Shown: positions 48,402 to 59,600 of the stretch, piece by piece | Numbering within the stretch: the first letter of the stretch is position 1 | Layout: every line of letters starts with the position of its first letter | DNA from: Membranipora membranacea | Taxonomy: Eukaryota; Bryozoa; Gymnolaemata; Cheilostomatida; Membraniporidae | Assembly: GCA_914767715.1 (NCBI GenBank) | Contig: OU612069.1 | Location: forward strand, 24,239,387-24,303,386 | Length of the DNA stretch: 64,000 nucleotides | Reading direction: 5' to 3' | Program-made: the position numbers and the translations under genes | The notes under the pieces: generated by a model | What the model saw: only the letters and a program-made list of their open reading frames with translations | What the model was told of the DNA's origin: nothing | The model's database searches: none

Positions 48402-49442
48402 TTGAGAGAGAGGAATAGTGAGGTCTTTGAATCAATAACCGACATTGATCACGTTACAAACATGGACAATAAATTTGGAAGGAGTGTTAAGACTCCAGTG
48501 TTTAGCATGGAGAATGATGCTGAGTTGGAATGTTGGAGGAAGTTTATCAGACGTTTGGAAATAGCTGTGATTGGTGCAGGGTTGAGATACAAGGACAGTG
48601 GTGGAATTAGGTCCAGGAGAAAGGCAGAAGATAGTCAAGTAGAGAAGCTTGAAATAGAGCAGAGAAAAGCGGCATTACTGCTAGATAGCATGGGGGAGTA
48701 TGGTATGAACATCTTTGAGACATGGGATGGTGATGTGGATGCCATGCAATATGAGCAACTGAAAGTGGTGTTTGACAACCATTTTGCAAGCAGAGAAAAC
48801 ATAGTTGCGACCAGACACAGGCTCTTGTGTATGGAGCAGAGGAGAGATGAGAGATTAGACAAGTATATAGAAAGGGTAGAAAGGAGTGGCAGTACATGCA
48901 GATGGGGCGGATTGGAAAAAGAGATGAACACCCTCATTGTTATCAAATTCAAAGGAATGCATGTAGATAAGATAAGAGGTGAGCTGCTGTTGAAAAAGGA
49001 GTTAACTTTAGACAAGGTGAAAAACATGTGCAGTAGATACGAATCAGCCCAGGCTGCAGCCAAAATTATCAAGTCAGGAGAATCTAGGCCTGTTTCAGAA
49101 GTTGACCTAATTGAAGTTAGTCAGGAGAACTCAACAGTTGGTAAAGAGCAAGCAGATATAGACAGGGTTGGAGCAAGTAATTTTAGTTCAGGATTCAGAG
49201 ATCGTGGAGGTAGCAGAGGCCGGGGCAGAGGCCGGGGTTGTTGGACATGCGGACGCTACGGGGGTCATGATTACAGATCGTGTGCGGAGAAGGTGAGGAA
49301 TGAGAAAGGAGAAAAGAGTGGTCAAAGGGAGGCCCCGAAATGTTACGTGTGTGGAGAGCCTTCCCACATAGCTAAATTCTGTACGAACAAGTTTGCAGGC
49401 AGAGAAACAGGAAAAGGGGAGATGAATGCTGTAGCAGGATAG
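48402..49442 (+). CDS. gag: gypsy Gag polyprotein with two zinc knuckles
   Basis: 346 residues from the first ATG of the longest frame, starting 70 bp after the 5' LTR. The N-terminal two thirds is helical capsid-like sequence. An arginine-glycine-rich patch (about residues 265-279) leads into two zinc knuckles: residues 280-294 (CWTCGRYGGHDYRSC, with one extra residue before the histidine) and 314-327 (CYVCGEPSHIAKFC, canonical CX2CX4HX4C). These bind the element's RNA during packaging. It ends in a TAG at 49440. Pol begins 74 nt later in another frame with stops between, so no simple overlap frameshift joins them. Full-length and uninterrupted. Confidence 0.9.
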   Translation: MRERNSEVFESITDIDHVTNMDNKFGRSVKTPVFSMENDAELECWRKFIRRLEIAVIGAGLRYKDSGGIRSRRKAEDSQVEKLEIEQRKAALLLDSMGEYGMNIFETWDGDVDAMQYEQLKVVFDNHFASRENIVATRHRLLCMEQRRDERLDKYIERVERSGSTCRWGGLEKEMNTLIVIKFKGMHVDKIRGELLLKKELTLDKVKNMCSRYESAQAAAKIIKSGESRPVSEVDLIEVSQENSTVGKEQADIDRVGASNFSSGFRDRGGSRGRGRGRGCWTCGRYGGHDYRSCAEKVRNEKGEKSGQREAPKCYVCGEPSHIAKFCTNKFAGRETGKGEMNAVAG

Positions 49443-49516
49443 TCCAGCGATGAATCGTTATGACTAGGAAGGAAGAAAGACAATGAATTGAAATCAAGCT
49501 GAGATCTTCTAAGAAG

Positions 49517-52471
49517 ATGGTTAAATTCATTGTGGATACTGGAGCGGATGTGACAGTTATCAACAGTGTGACGGCGCAGAGGCTAGGATTAGATATGCGC
49601 CCGACTCGACGTGATTTTAGAGGAGCAGATGGGAGTAAATTAGAAATTCACTTCAAGGCTTACCTTCCCCTTATCTCTGTATGGGGTCAGGAGGTAAGAG
49701 GTAAAGCGTACATCCTAGAAGGGGCACGTAACAATTTACTAGGAAAGCCAGAGATTCGGAAGTTCAAATTGGTCAAGACAATAAGGAGCATTAGCGAGGA
49801 GGTAGAGTTGAAACATCCCAAGTTATTCGGTAAATTGGGAGTATTACCTGATGTGTTCAAGATAAAAATCAAGGAGGGCGCGAATCCGTTGTGCTTGAAC
49901 GTCCCACGAAGGTTACCTATAGGATTGAGAAAGGCCACAAAGGATGAGTTAGAAAGGATGGAGGAGTTGGGTGTTATAGAGAAGGTAGAGAAGCCAACTT
50001 CTTGGTGTTCTGGCATGGTGGTAGCACCTAAATCTAATGGAAAGGTCAGAATATGCGTTGATCTGACCCAACTGAATAAGAGTGTGATGAGGGAGACATA
50101 TCCATTACCCCATCTGGAAGACACCCTTGCATTGTTAGAAGGCAGTCGATACTTTAGCAAGATGGATGGAAACTCAGGATTCTGGCAGATTGATTTGGCG
50201 GAGGAGTCACGAGAGTATACCACTTTTATGACATCTTTTGGTCGTTATCAATACCTGAAAATGCCGTTTGGAATTTCGGCTGCACCAGAATTTTTCCAAA
50301 GGCAAATGAACAAAATATCAGAGGGACTAACAGGAGTGGTGTGTATGATGGACGACATTTTGGTTGTTGGAAAGAGCAAGGAGGAGCATGATGCAAGATT
50401 AGCGGAAGTTCTGAAGAATGTCGAAGAAGCGGGGATGACATTAAACAAAGAGAAGTGTGTATTCGGAGTTCAGGAAGTAAAATTCCTGGAGCACATACTG
50501 ACTATGAAAGGTATAGGGGTTGACCCGGAGAAGGAGAGGGCCATCTGCGAGATGCTGGCACCGACCTATAGGAAGGGGTTGCAGAGATTTTTAGCTATGG
50601 TGAACTACTTGGGTAGATTCAGCCCTCTCATATCAGAAGTAGAGGTGCCTCTGAGAGAATTAGACAGGAAAAAGAATGATTTGATATTGCTAGATATACA
50701 TCAGAGGAGTTTTGATAAGGTTAAGGAGCTGATTACATCTTCTTCGTTGTTGGCTTTGTTTGACAACAATAAAAGTCACAGGGTAACAGCTGACGCAAGT
50801 TGTCACTCTCAGGGGGCAGCGCTGTTACAGAATCAGGGAGATGGAGAATGGAAACCAGTGGCTTACGCCTCTAGGAAGCTCACAGATGCTGAAAAGAGAT
50901 ATGGTCAAATTGAGAAGGAAGCCCTGGCGATCACATGGGCATGTGAAAAATTCGACTTTTATCTAGTTGGAAGACATTTTGAAGTAGAGACAGACCACAA
51001 GCCATTTATTCCTCTGCTTGGGTCTAAGGATTTGTCAGAGTTGCCGCTGAGGATTCAACGATTTAAGATGAGACTTATGAGATATGACTATAAATTTTTC
51101 CATACACCTGGGAGTAAAATGTTTATTGCTGATTTACTCTCAAGGCCACCGACCGAACAAGAAGTAGCTAGGATAGCAAGGGTGGAAATGCACATTAGGA
51201 CTTTGAAATCTGCGGAAGGAGATGCGTTGGTGGAAGAGATAATGAGACATGCCAAAGTAGATGACGATTATCAGGTGATTTTGAAGGCTATGAAAGAGGG
51301 GTGGCCAAGAACAGTAAAGGAAGAGCTGAAGAAGGTGAAGGGCAACATGGATCTTCTTAGTGAGAAAGACGGCCTAATTGTGATGAACTCCGGACTGTAC
51401 ATTCCTACAGCAATGCGCGAGAACATGCTGCTGCCCTTACATTCCGGTCACCAGGGTATGGTCAAAACATATCGCAGGAGTCAAGACTCGGTGTGGTGGC
51501 CGTCTATAAGAAAGGAGATCATTGAGATGGTAGAAGAATGCCCGAAATGTAATAAATTTAGACGAATGAGGAATCTTCCATTACACCAAACGGAGCTGCC
51601 AGAAGCTCCGTGGAGTCACGTAGCTTCGGATTTGTTTGAGTTTAGAGGGAAGGTTTATGCTTTGTTTGTTGACTACTACTCCCGATGGATTGAAGTTGTA
51701 GGGATGAGTAGACAAACAGGGGCGGAATTGGCCAAGAAGTTCAGACCAGTTATTGCGAGGTATGGAGCCCCAGATAGGATAAGGACGGATAATGGCCCTT
51801 GTTATGTTTCTAAAGAGTGGAGAGATTTGATGGAAGAATACAGCGTTATCCATGTTACTAGTAGCCCACATCATCATGAGGCTAACGGTCTGGCAGAGAG
51901 GAGTGTGGAAACTATTAAAGGACTTTGGAATAAGGAAGAAGATAAGAATAAGGCACTGATGGCATATCGTACCACCCCACTAGAGAGCAGCTGCAGACCA
52001 GACAAGCTTCTATTAGGCAGGAGAATGCGGAACTAATTACCTATCCAGCATCGGAAGGCATGTGATACTGAGGGCTTTAGAAAACGAGACACTACTTTAA
52101 AGGAGAGACAGAAGAGGAACTTTGACAAATCGAGGAGAGCTTCAGATTTCGCAGATTTACAAGAGGGTCAGACAGTATGGGTTAAAATTAGTTACGCAGA
52201 CAAGGGCAAGAGAGGCATTGTGAAATACAAGGCCGAAGAGCCCGATAGCTATTGGATTGAGACAGACAAAAGACTTGTGAGAAGGACTAGGAAACATTTA
52301 CGAATATTGCCGAAGGGGGACATAGGAGGTGGTGAGGAGAGTCCAGCAGATGAGGACGACAACCGAGATCAAGGGAGAATAGAGATAGAACAAAACATCC
52401 AGCCAAGTGCCCCTAGGCCACCAAGTACAAGAAACGCTAAGGTCAAAAACCCTGATTATGTGTGGTACTAG
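49517..52471 (+). pseudogene. pol: gypsy Pol (protease-RT-RNase H-integrase) with one in-frame stop
   Basis: The first ATG falls just before the protease core (DTGA, residues 7-10). RT: catalytic D217 (FSKMDGN) and the MMDD pair D279/D280. RNase H: TADAS D426, a glutamate in IEKEAL about 467, and ETDHK D493. Integrase: zinc finger H642, H645, C675, C678; catalytic D705, D758 and E794, with exactly 52 and 35 residues between them (a D,D35E core). A TAA at 52034-52036 stops the 839-residue frame after GRRMRN. The same frame stays open downstream to 52471 and carries the integrase C-terminal part (VWVKISYADKGKRG), so this is a single nonsense change in an otherwise intact gene. The protease N-terminus may start earlier than the ATG. 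Confidence 0.92.
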
Positions 52472-52506
52472 AATCATTTGCGTTGAGAGGGAGGAATAGC
52501 AGAAGG

Positions 52507-52602
52507 AGTATTAGCCAAGAAGTATAAAAGAGTGCGGAGCATTAGCCAGGAAGGAAAGAAGAGTGCGTAGTATTAGCCAGGAAGGATAAAAGAGTAGGAA
52601 GA
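52507..52602 (+). repeat. Three-copy minisatellite in the gypsy 3' region
   Basis: Units of about 32 bp around TATTAGCCAGGAAGG and AAAAGAGTGCG repeat three times between the pol end and the polypurine tract. Confidence 0.8.
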
Positions 52603-52722
52603 ATACTAGAATCAAGGTCTAAGGGATATTAGACAGGAACACTTATACACTATATAGATTTCTACTACCAGGATTTCGGTATCGGTTATATTACCCACAA
52701 CAAGGACTATCAATAACAATAT

Positions 52723-52737
52723 AGAAAGAGAGGAGGA
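52723..52737 (+). other. Polypurine tract of the gypsy element
   Basis: AGAAAGAGAGGAGGA abuts the 3' LTR. In LTR elements this tract primes plus-strand DNA synthesis. Confidence 0.85.
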
Positions 52738-52947
52738 TGTAGTGCAAGGTATAATAGACTGCAGGTGGTAAATAGGGAAAGACAGATAAGAGTGCTGCAT
52801 AAGAACTCGGGCTACATCCGGGAATGCGCAGGAAAGGGGCATTAATAATCACTCTGGCTTAGAGAGGAGAAGAGAATGAGAGAAGACAAAGGAGTTGTAC
52901 CAATACTGGACACCTCAGCATATCTCAGGTAAGTTTAATACACTACA
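52738..52947 (+). repeat. 3' LTR of the gypsy element
   Basis: 210 bp, TGTAGTGC...ACTACA, paired with 48123-48332. Confidence 0.95.
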
Positions 52948-53209
52948 ATTTAAATTCTGGTCTTAGCACCAGCTCTGAGATACATTCAGCTCATCCAGAT
53001 CACTCAACAATCTTATGCATATCAATGCAGACGACTCAAAATCAGTGAACCCATCGAAAGTGGTTGTTGGGACTTCTTTAAGATAATCACTATCCCTGAG
53101 TTTCCTTAACTTATAAATAGTCAAGTTAATCACCCTCCACATTAATCAGAATGATATTGTATTATATTGAGAGTTGAGGTATCAGTAGCAGGAAGTGATG
53201 CTTATTTAC

Positions 53210-53350
53210 CTGTCAGGTAGTTCTGTGAGCCTGCAGCGTGACATATCAAGCTTCTTCAGGCTCTTTAGTTCTCCGATCCAATCAGGTAATGTACTCAGAC
53301 TTTTATTCCATTTCACAATCAATTCCTGCAGACCAGTCAGATATCTCATA
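53210..53350 (-). CDS. LRR exon 8 (ROCO gene)
   Basis: 141 nt, phase 2/2, acceptor TTGTTACAG, donor GTAAAT. Variable window IVKWNKSLS, end MSRCRLTELPD. Twin of exon 6 at 46349, with the similarity extending through about 0.8 kb of intron on the upstream side of the gene. Confidence 0.85.
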
Positions 53351-53689
53351 CTGTAACAAGGAAAGTTATGTGAAGGTAAAGGGTTAGAAGTTGTGCTATT
53401 GGAATAATCAATGTTTTGGCTACATAGCAGGAACGAAAGCCAGCCGGACCCCAGATGTGCCCTAAATAACTGCCAAGCCATCTATAAACCCAACAAAATA
53501 TACTTTTTCTCAAAAATTGAGTCGAGAGCCCTGGACATAAATGTTCCATATCACATCCATGACACCATAACTATCTGAAAGCAAGGAGTCATTTTTCTTC
53601 TCCTCTATAACTTGCATTTTGTTTTTGAGCTACCCTTCGCCCAATCCTGCTTTTTCAATTCATATGAATATATTTTTTAACACTGGAGC

Positions 53690-53785
53690 AACTCTAATCT
53701 AAAATTTGTCACCAGAGGGCTTTGAACCAATAGCTTGCCGGTCATTAAGCAGAGCTCTAACCTATTGCACTTTGTAATCCATGAT
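53690..53785 (-). mobile_element. tRNA-derived SINE fragment in an LRR intron (copy c)
   Basis: Same arrangement and near-identical sequence to 46840-46935. Confidence 0.5.
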
Positions 53786-54465
53786 GCTAATGGGTTGAGT
53801 AATGAATTGAGGATAAATAAGTAGCAATGACAATAGAACGTTAATTAGTTTGTTGAGGAATGCTAAACACAGCATAATAGAAAACATTTCCAGTGAGACT
53901 TCGATGTAAAAATCATCATAAAATGCGCAAATTTAAACCGATGATGGCAACTAAGAAATCAGATCGCAGCTGAAGAGGATAACCGGGATTTCAAAATTTT
54001 TTTATACATCTCAGATGTTCCGTTCACATGTAACAAAACCTGCTGGTGAGTGGTGATAACACCTGATTGGTCTTTGGGGATTCTTCAAACAATGCAGGCA
54101 ACTCATAATCAGTGGAACCCATCATAAGAGGTTGTTGAGACTTATTTAGGGTAATCATTATTCCTCAACAGTGGCTAACTTATAAATAAACAAGTTTTGC
54201 TGATTTAAAATTCTGGTCTTAGCACCAGTTCTGAGATACATTCTGCACATCCAGATCACTCAAAAATCTTATACATATCAATGCAGACGACTCAAAATCA
54301 GTCAACCCATCGAAAGGGGTTGTTGAGACTTCTTTAAGATAATCACTATTCCTGAGTTTCCTTAACTTATAAATAGTCAAGTTAATCACCCTCCACATAA
54401 ATCAGTATAATATTGTATTATATTGAGAGTTGAGTTATCAGAAGCAGGAAGTGATGCTTACTTAC

Positions 54466-54606
54466 CTGTCAGGTAGTTCTGTGAGACTGCAGAGTGACAC
54501 ATCAAGCTTCTTCAGCCTCTTTAGTTCTCCGATCCAATCAGGTAATGTACTCAGACTGTGACTCAATCCTAATTTCAGTTCCTGCAGACCAGTCAGATAT
54601 CTCATA
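54466..54606 (-). CDS. LRR exon 9 (ROCO gene)
   Basis: 141 nt, phase 2/2, acceptor TTGTTACAG, donor GTAAGT. Variable window KLGLSHSLS, second repeat GELKRLKKLDVSLCSLTE. Twin of exon 7. Confidence 0.85.
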
Positions 54607-55388
54607 CTGTAACAAGGAAAGTTATGTGAAGGTAAAGGGTTAGAAGTTCTGCTACAGAAATAATCGGTGTTTTGGCTGCATAGCAGGAACGAAAGGCAGC
54701 CGGACCCCAGATGGCATATAAATTGTCTTTGGGGTACAGGAATGCTATGCAGTAGCGTGAAATATGGTTATCATGGTTCACCTATGCTATAATAATACCT
54801 GATGGCTCAAAGTTGTGTGCCCCTGTAACATTGTAAAGACAACTCTATCACTGAATCAAGTCATGTTAGAGACCACTAACCGAGTGGTCTGCATTTATTT
54901 GTTGATGTGCTGTTAAAATGGTTTATCCCTTTAAAAGATAAATCATGGTGTAAAATAGTCCTATGTAAGTATTATATCTTCCCAATGTGCGGAAAAGTTA
55001 GACGGAGGATAATATCTGTATCAGCTAAGTTTAGTTTATATTTACCAAGGAGTAACAGGTTTGGTTTAAGTTACAAAGTTAGAATATTTACTGTATTATA
55101 CTTTGATGATTTACAAGTTACGGAGGTCTTGACACAATTTTCGAGTTACTTTCAGCTTTTCTACCGGAGCAGTGGAACATCTATAACTATGACAATGCTG
55201 GCGACTCAAAATCAGTGAACCTATCAAGGAAATTATTGAGACTTCGTTAAGTAAATTGTTACTCCTGAGTTTCCTCCATGGTGGTTAACTTATAATTAGT
55301 CAAGTTAATCACCCTCCAAATAAATCAGTATAATATTGTATTATATTGAGAGTTGAGCAATCAGTAGCAGGAAGTGATGCTTATTTAC

Positions 55389-55529
55389 CTGTCAGGTAGT
55401 GCAGTGAGACTGCAAAAGGACACATCAAGCTTCCTCAGGCTCTTTAGTTCTCCGATCCAATCAGGTAATGTACTCAGACTTTTATTCCTTCGCACAATCA
55501 GTTCCTCCAGACCAGTTAGATATCTCATA
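55389..55529 (-). CDS. LRR exon 10 (ROCO gene)
   Basis: 141 nt, phase 2/2, donor GTAAAT. The acceptor is TTGTTGCAG rather than the usual TTGTTACAG. Variable window IVRRNKSLS, second repeat LRKLDVSFCSLTALPD. Confidence 0.85.
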
Positions 55530-56311
55530 CTGCAACAATGAAAGTTATGTGAAGGTAAAGGGTTAGAAGTTTTGCTACAGAAATGATCGTTGTTTTGGCT
55601 GCATAGCAGGAACGAAAGGCAGCCGGACCCCAGATGGCATATAAACTGTCTTTGGAGTACAGCAATGCTATGCAGTACAGTGAAATTTGGTTATCACGGT
55701 TCACCTATGCTATAATAATACCTGATGGCTCAAAGTTGTGTGCCCCTGTAACATTGTGCAGACAACTCTATCACTGAATCAAGTCATGTTAGAGACCACT
55801 AACCCAGTGGTCTGCTTTTATTGGTTGATGTGCTGTTAAAATGGTTTATCCTTTTGAATGATAAATCATGGTGTAAAATAGTCCTATGTAAGTATTATAT
55901 CTTCCCAATGTGCGGAAAAGTTAGACGGAGGATAATATCTGTATCAGCTAAGTTTAGTTTATTTTTACCAAGGAGTAACAGGTTTGGTTTAAGTTACAAA
56001 ATTAGAATATTTACTGTATTATACTTTGATGATTTACAAGTTACGGAGGTCTTGACACAATTTTTGAGATACTTTCAGCTCTTCCACCGGGCCATTGGAA
56101 CATCTATAACTATGACAATGCTGGCGACTCAAAATCAGGGAACCTATCAAGGAGATTATTGAGACTTCGTTAAGTAAATCATTACTCCTGAGTTTCCTCC
56201 ATGGCGGTAAACTTCTAAATAGTCAAGTTAATCACCCTTCACATAAATCAGTGTAATATTGTATTATCTTGAGAGATGAGGTATCAGTAGCAGGAAGTGA
56301 TGCTTATTAAC

Positions 56312-56452
56312 CTTTCAGGAAGTTTTGTGAACGTGCAGCGTGACACATAAAGCTTCTTTAGGCTCTTTAGTTCTCCGATCCCATCAGGTAATGTACTCAG
56401 ACTTTTATTCCCAGATACAATCAGTTCCTCCAGACCAGTCAGATATCTCATA
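56312..56452 (-). CDS. LRR exon 11, first of the array in gene order
   Basis: 141 nt, phase 2/2, acceptor TTGTTACAG. The donor is the weaker GTTAAT. Variable window IVSGNKSLS. The framework is the most diverged in the array: LPDGIGELKSLKKLYVSRCT then FTKLPE. Exon 2 of the gene (60643-60868) joins it in phase, giving STG then MRYLTGL. The non-consensus donor and diverged second repeat may mean it is used less or is decaying. Confidence 0.8.
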
Positions 56453-56648
56453 CTGTAACAAGGAAAGTTATGTGAAGGTAAAGGGTTAGACGTTCTGCTA
56501 CGGAAATAATCCGTGTTTTGGCTGCATAGCAGGAACGAAAGGCAGCCTGACCCCAAATGACGTATCAACTGACTTCCGCTTACAAGAATGCTATGCAGCA
56601 GCATGAGCGGTATTACAGTTATGTAAAATCTTGGTTTGCAAACCAGCA

Positions 56649-59600
56649 CAACGGCAGCCGGTGTAGTATTGTAAACTGTCCCCCGCGCGAAAACAACCCC
56701 GGGACACTTTACAATATTGTAAACTGTCCCGGGGACACTTTACAATAAAATCAAGCCTACTGTAAACTGTCCCCCCCCCCTATTGTAAACTGTCCCCCTA
56801 TTGTAAACTGCCCCCCCCCCCTATTTGTGACTGTCCATATCAAGGGCCCAGCTGTTTATCACCATTCTAAATTGGTCAGATCATCTAACTGGAGCATATC
56901 ATGATGTTCTGGCTGCCACTATGATGGCCAAAGTTGTACCGTTGGGATGGTGGTGGTATCTCATTGACATTATGAATGAGTGTATAAAGCCTCTTTTTCA
57001 TATGGTATTTTGTAGATCTATTTTTCGCAAACACTAGTTATTTGAAGCTCCTATGAGTTAGAGATGTCTGGTTTGCGAAGAAAGGTGCACTAAGCCAACA
57101 GTGGATAGATGTGTAGTTGCCACATCACAGAACACACATACTTTCATTGCAGGTTCATGAGCCGCGCGAAAACAACCACCCCATTCGTCATAAAATCTAC
57201 CTCCGTCAAGCATTTGCCTGGGAGTGATGGCAGTCAGTCACAAGTGTGAGCGGGAGGAATAATTACTTTTGAGCTTTTCATATTGTGAGGCCTGGTATTG
57301 CACTGTAAAATATTGCTTAAGCCGCGCGAAAACAACTACCCCCAAGCTGTCTTATAAAGATATATGTTAAAAAATCTCAAACATAATGAACCGTGATTTT
57401 GCATCCATAATGTGATCATCATAAGGTGACTGTGTACCAAATTTCAGATTAGTAGGTCAGAACTTAATGACACAACGGATGATATGTCGTTCTTTGCAAG
57501 TTCATGAATCGCGCGAAAACAACCACCCATTCAGTCATCTTTAAATCTACCTCAATCAAGCATTTGCCTGTGAGTGATGAAAGTCAGTCACAAGTGAGAC
57601 CTGGAGAAATAACCACTTTTGAGCTTTTCAAATTGTGCGGCCTGGTATTGCACTGTAAAACATTGCTTAAGCCGCGGAAAAACAACCACCCCCCAAGCTG
57701 TCTTATAAAAATTATCTGTTAAAAAATCTCAAACCAGGCCACACAATTTGAAAAGCTCAAAGTGGTTATTTCTCCAGGTCTCACTTGTGACTGACTTTCA
57801 TCACTCACAGGCAAATGCTTGATTGAGGTAGATTTAAAGATGACTGAATGGGGTGGTTGTTTTCGCGCGACTCATGAACTTGTAAAGAACAACATATCAT
57901 CCGTTGTGTCATTAAGTTCTGACCTACTAATCTGAAATTTGGTACACAGTCACCTTATGACAATCACATAATGGCTGCCAAATCATGGTTCATTATGATT
58001 GAGACTTTTTGACAGATAATCTTTATAAGGCAGTTTGGGGGGTGGTTGTTTTCGCGCGGCTTAAGCAATATTTTACAGTCCAATACCAGGCCGCACAATA
58101 TGAAAACCTCAAAAGTGGTTATTTCTCCAGGTCTCACTTGTGACTGACTTTCATCACTCACAGGCAAATGCTTGATTGAGGTAGATTTAAAGATGACTGA
58201 ATGGGGTGGTTGTTTTCGCGCGACTCATGAACTTGCAAAGAAAGACATATCATCCGTTGTGTCATTAAGTTCTGACCTGCTAATCTGAAATTTGGTACAC
58301 AGTCACCTTATGACAATCACATTATGGATGCAAAATCACGGTTCATTATGTTTGAGACTTTTTAACATAAATCTTTATAAGACAGCTTGGGGGGTGGTTG
58401 TTTTCGCGCGGCTTAAGCAATATTTTACAGTGCAATACCAGGCCTCACAATATGAAAAGCTCAAAAGTAATTATTCCTCCCGCTCACACTTGTGACTGAC
58501 TGCCATCACTCCCAGGCAAATGCTTGACGGAGGTAGATTTTATGACGAATGAATGGGGTGGTTGTTTTCGCGCAGCTCATGAACCTGCAATGAAAGTATG
58601 TGTGTTCTGTTGGCTTAGTGCACCTTTCCTCGCAAACCAGACATCTCTAAATCATAGGAGCTTCAAATAACTAGTGTTTGCGAAAAATAGATCTACAAAG
58701 TACCATATGAAAAAGAGGCTTTATACACACATTCATAATGTCAATGAGATACCACCACCATCCCAATGGTACAACTTTGGCCATCATAGTGGCAGCCAGA
58801 ACATCATCATCATGATATGCTCCAGTTAGATGATCTGACCAATTTAGAATGGTGATAAACAGCTGGGCCCTTGATATGGACAGTCACAAATAGGGGGGGG
58901 GGGGGGCAGTTCACAATAGGGGGGGACAGTTTACATAGGGGGGGGACAGTTTACAATAGGGGGGACAGTTTACAATAGGCCTGTTTTTATTGTAAAGTGT
59001 CCCCGGGACAGTTTACAATATTGTAAAGTGTCCCGGAGTTGTTTTCGCGCGGGGGACAGTTTACAATACTACACCGGTCCCAAAACCGGATAAACACAGA
59101 GGGTTGACGACAGGAAGGGCATCCTGCCGTGAAAATACCCCCACAACAGGAACCAAGTTTGCCCCGACGCTGTGACAACTGAGAGAAAGGGGCAAAGCTA
59201 ACAGGTGCGGATAGCTTCGTCAAAAGTAGGGACACTAACTAGTAAGAGCAGAGCGGTAGCGGCATTGATCATAGCCAGGAGAGTTAATATTCTTTGCCTG
59301 GGGAAACAAGATGGACAGGAGGATAATTGAAGGGAAAGGCTCAAAATATTGTTGAGGGATGCAAGCTGTATTACTGTTGAGGGAAATGAACAAGGAATGG
59401 AGTTGGGATTTGTCTCAGATGGTACTGGCAGGATAAGGTGATAGATGTACAGAGAATATCAGAGAGAATTATGAGAATGAAATTAGTAACACCAGGGAGG
59501 AACTATAACATTGTAAGCGCTTACGCACCCCAGCAAGGTTGTGAACAATGGGAGAAAGATCGATCTGGATAATGCGATTGACAGGCTACCAGGTGTGGAG

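Larger units (their letters stand above)
48119..52951 (+). mobile_element. Ty3/gypsy LTR retrotransposon, near-complete
   Basis: 4.8 kb, with 210-bp LTRs at 48123-48332 and 52738-52947 (TGT...ACA, 8 differences) and ATTT target duplications (48119-48122, 52948-52951). The interrupted target is the GCTGATTTAAA word of the LRR cassette spacer, seen empty at about 39420. Directly after the 5' LTR comes TGGTGTGAGATG (a possible primer-binding site, tRNA not identified). A purine tract AGAAAGAGAGGAGGA abuts the 3' LTR. gag (48402-49442) and pol (49517-52471, one internal stop) follow in the order PR-RT-RH-IN typical of Ty3/gypsy. It is antisense to the host ROCO gene, between LRR exons 7 and 8. 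Confidence 0.95.

Noticed and set aside
54907-56162. Two similar plus-strand frames of 103 and 113 codons antisense to the LRR cassettes
   Set aside because: They lie in duplicated type-B intron spacer. The third copy (about 45880) has a stop in the same frame, so openness reflects recent duplication.
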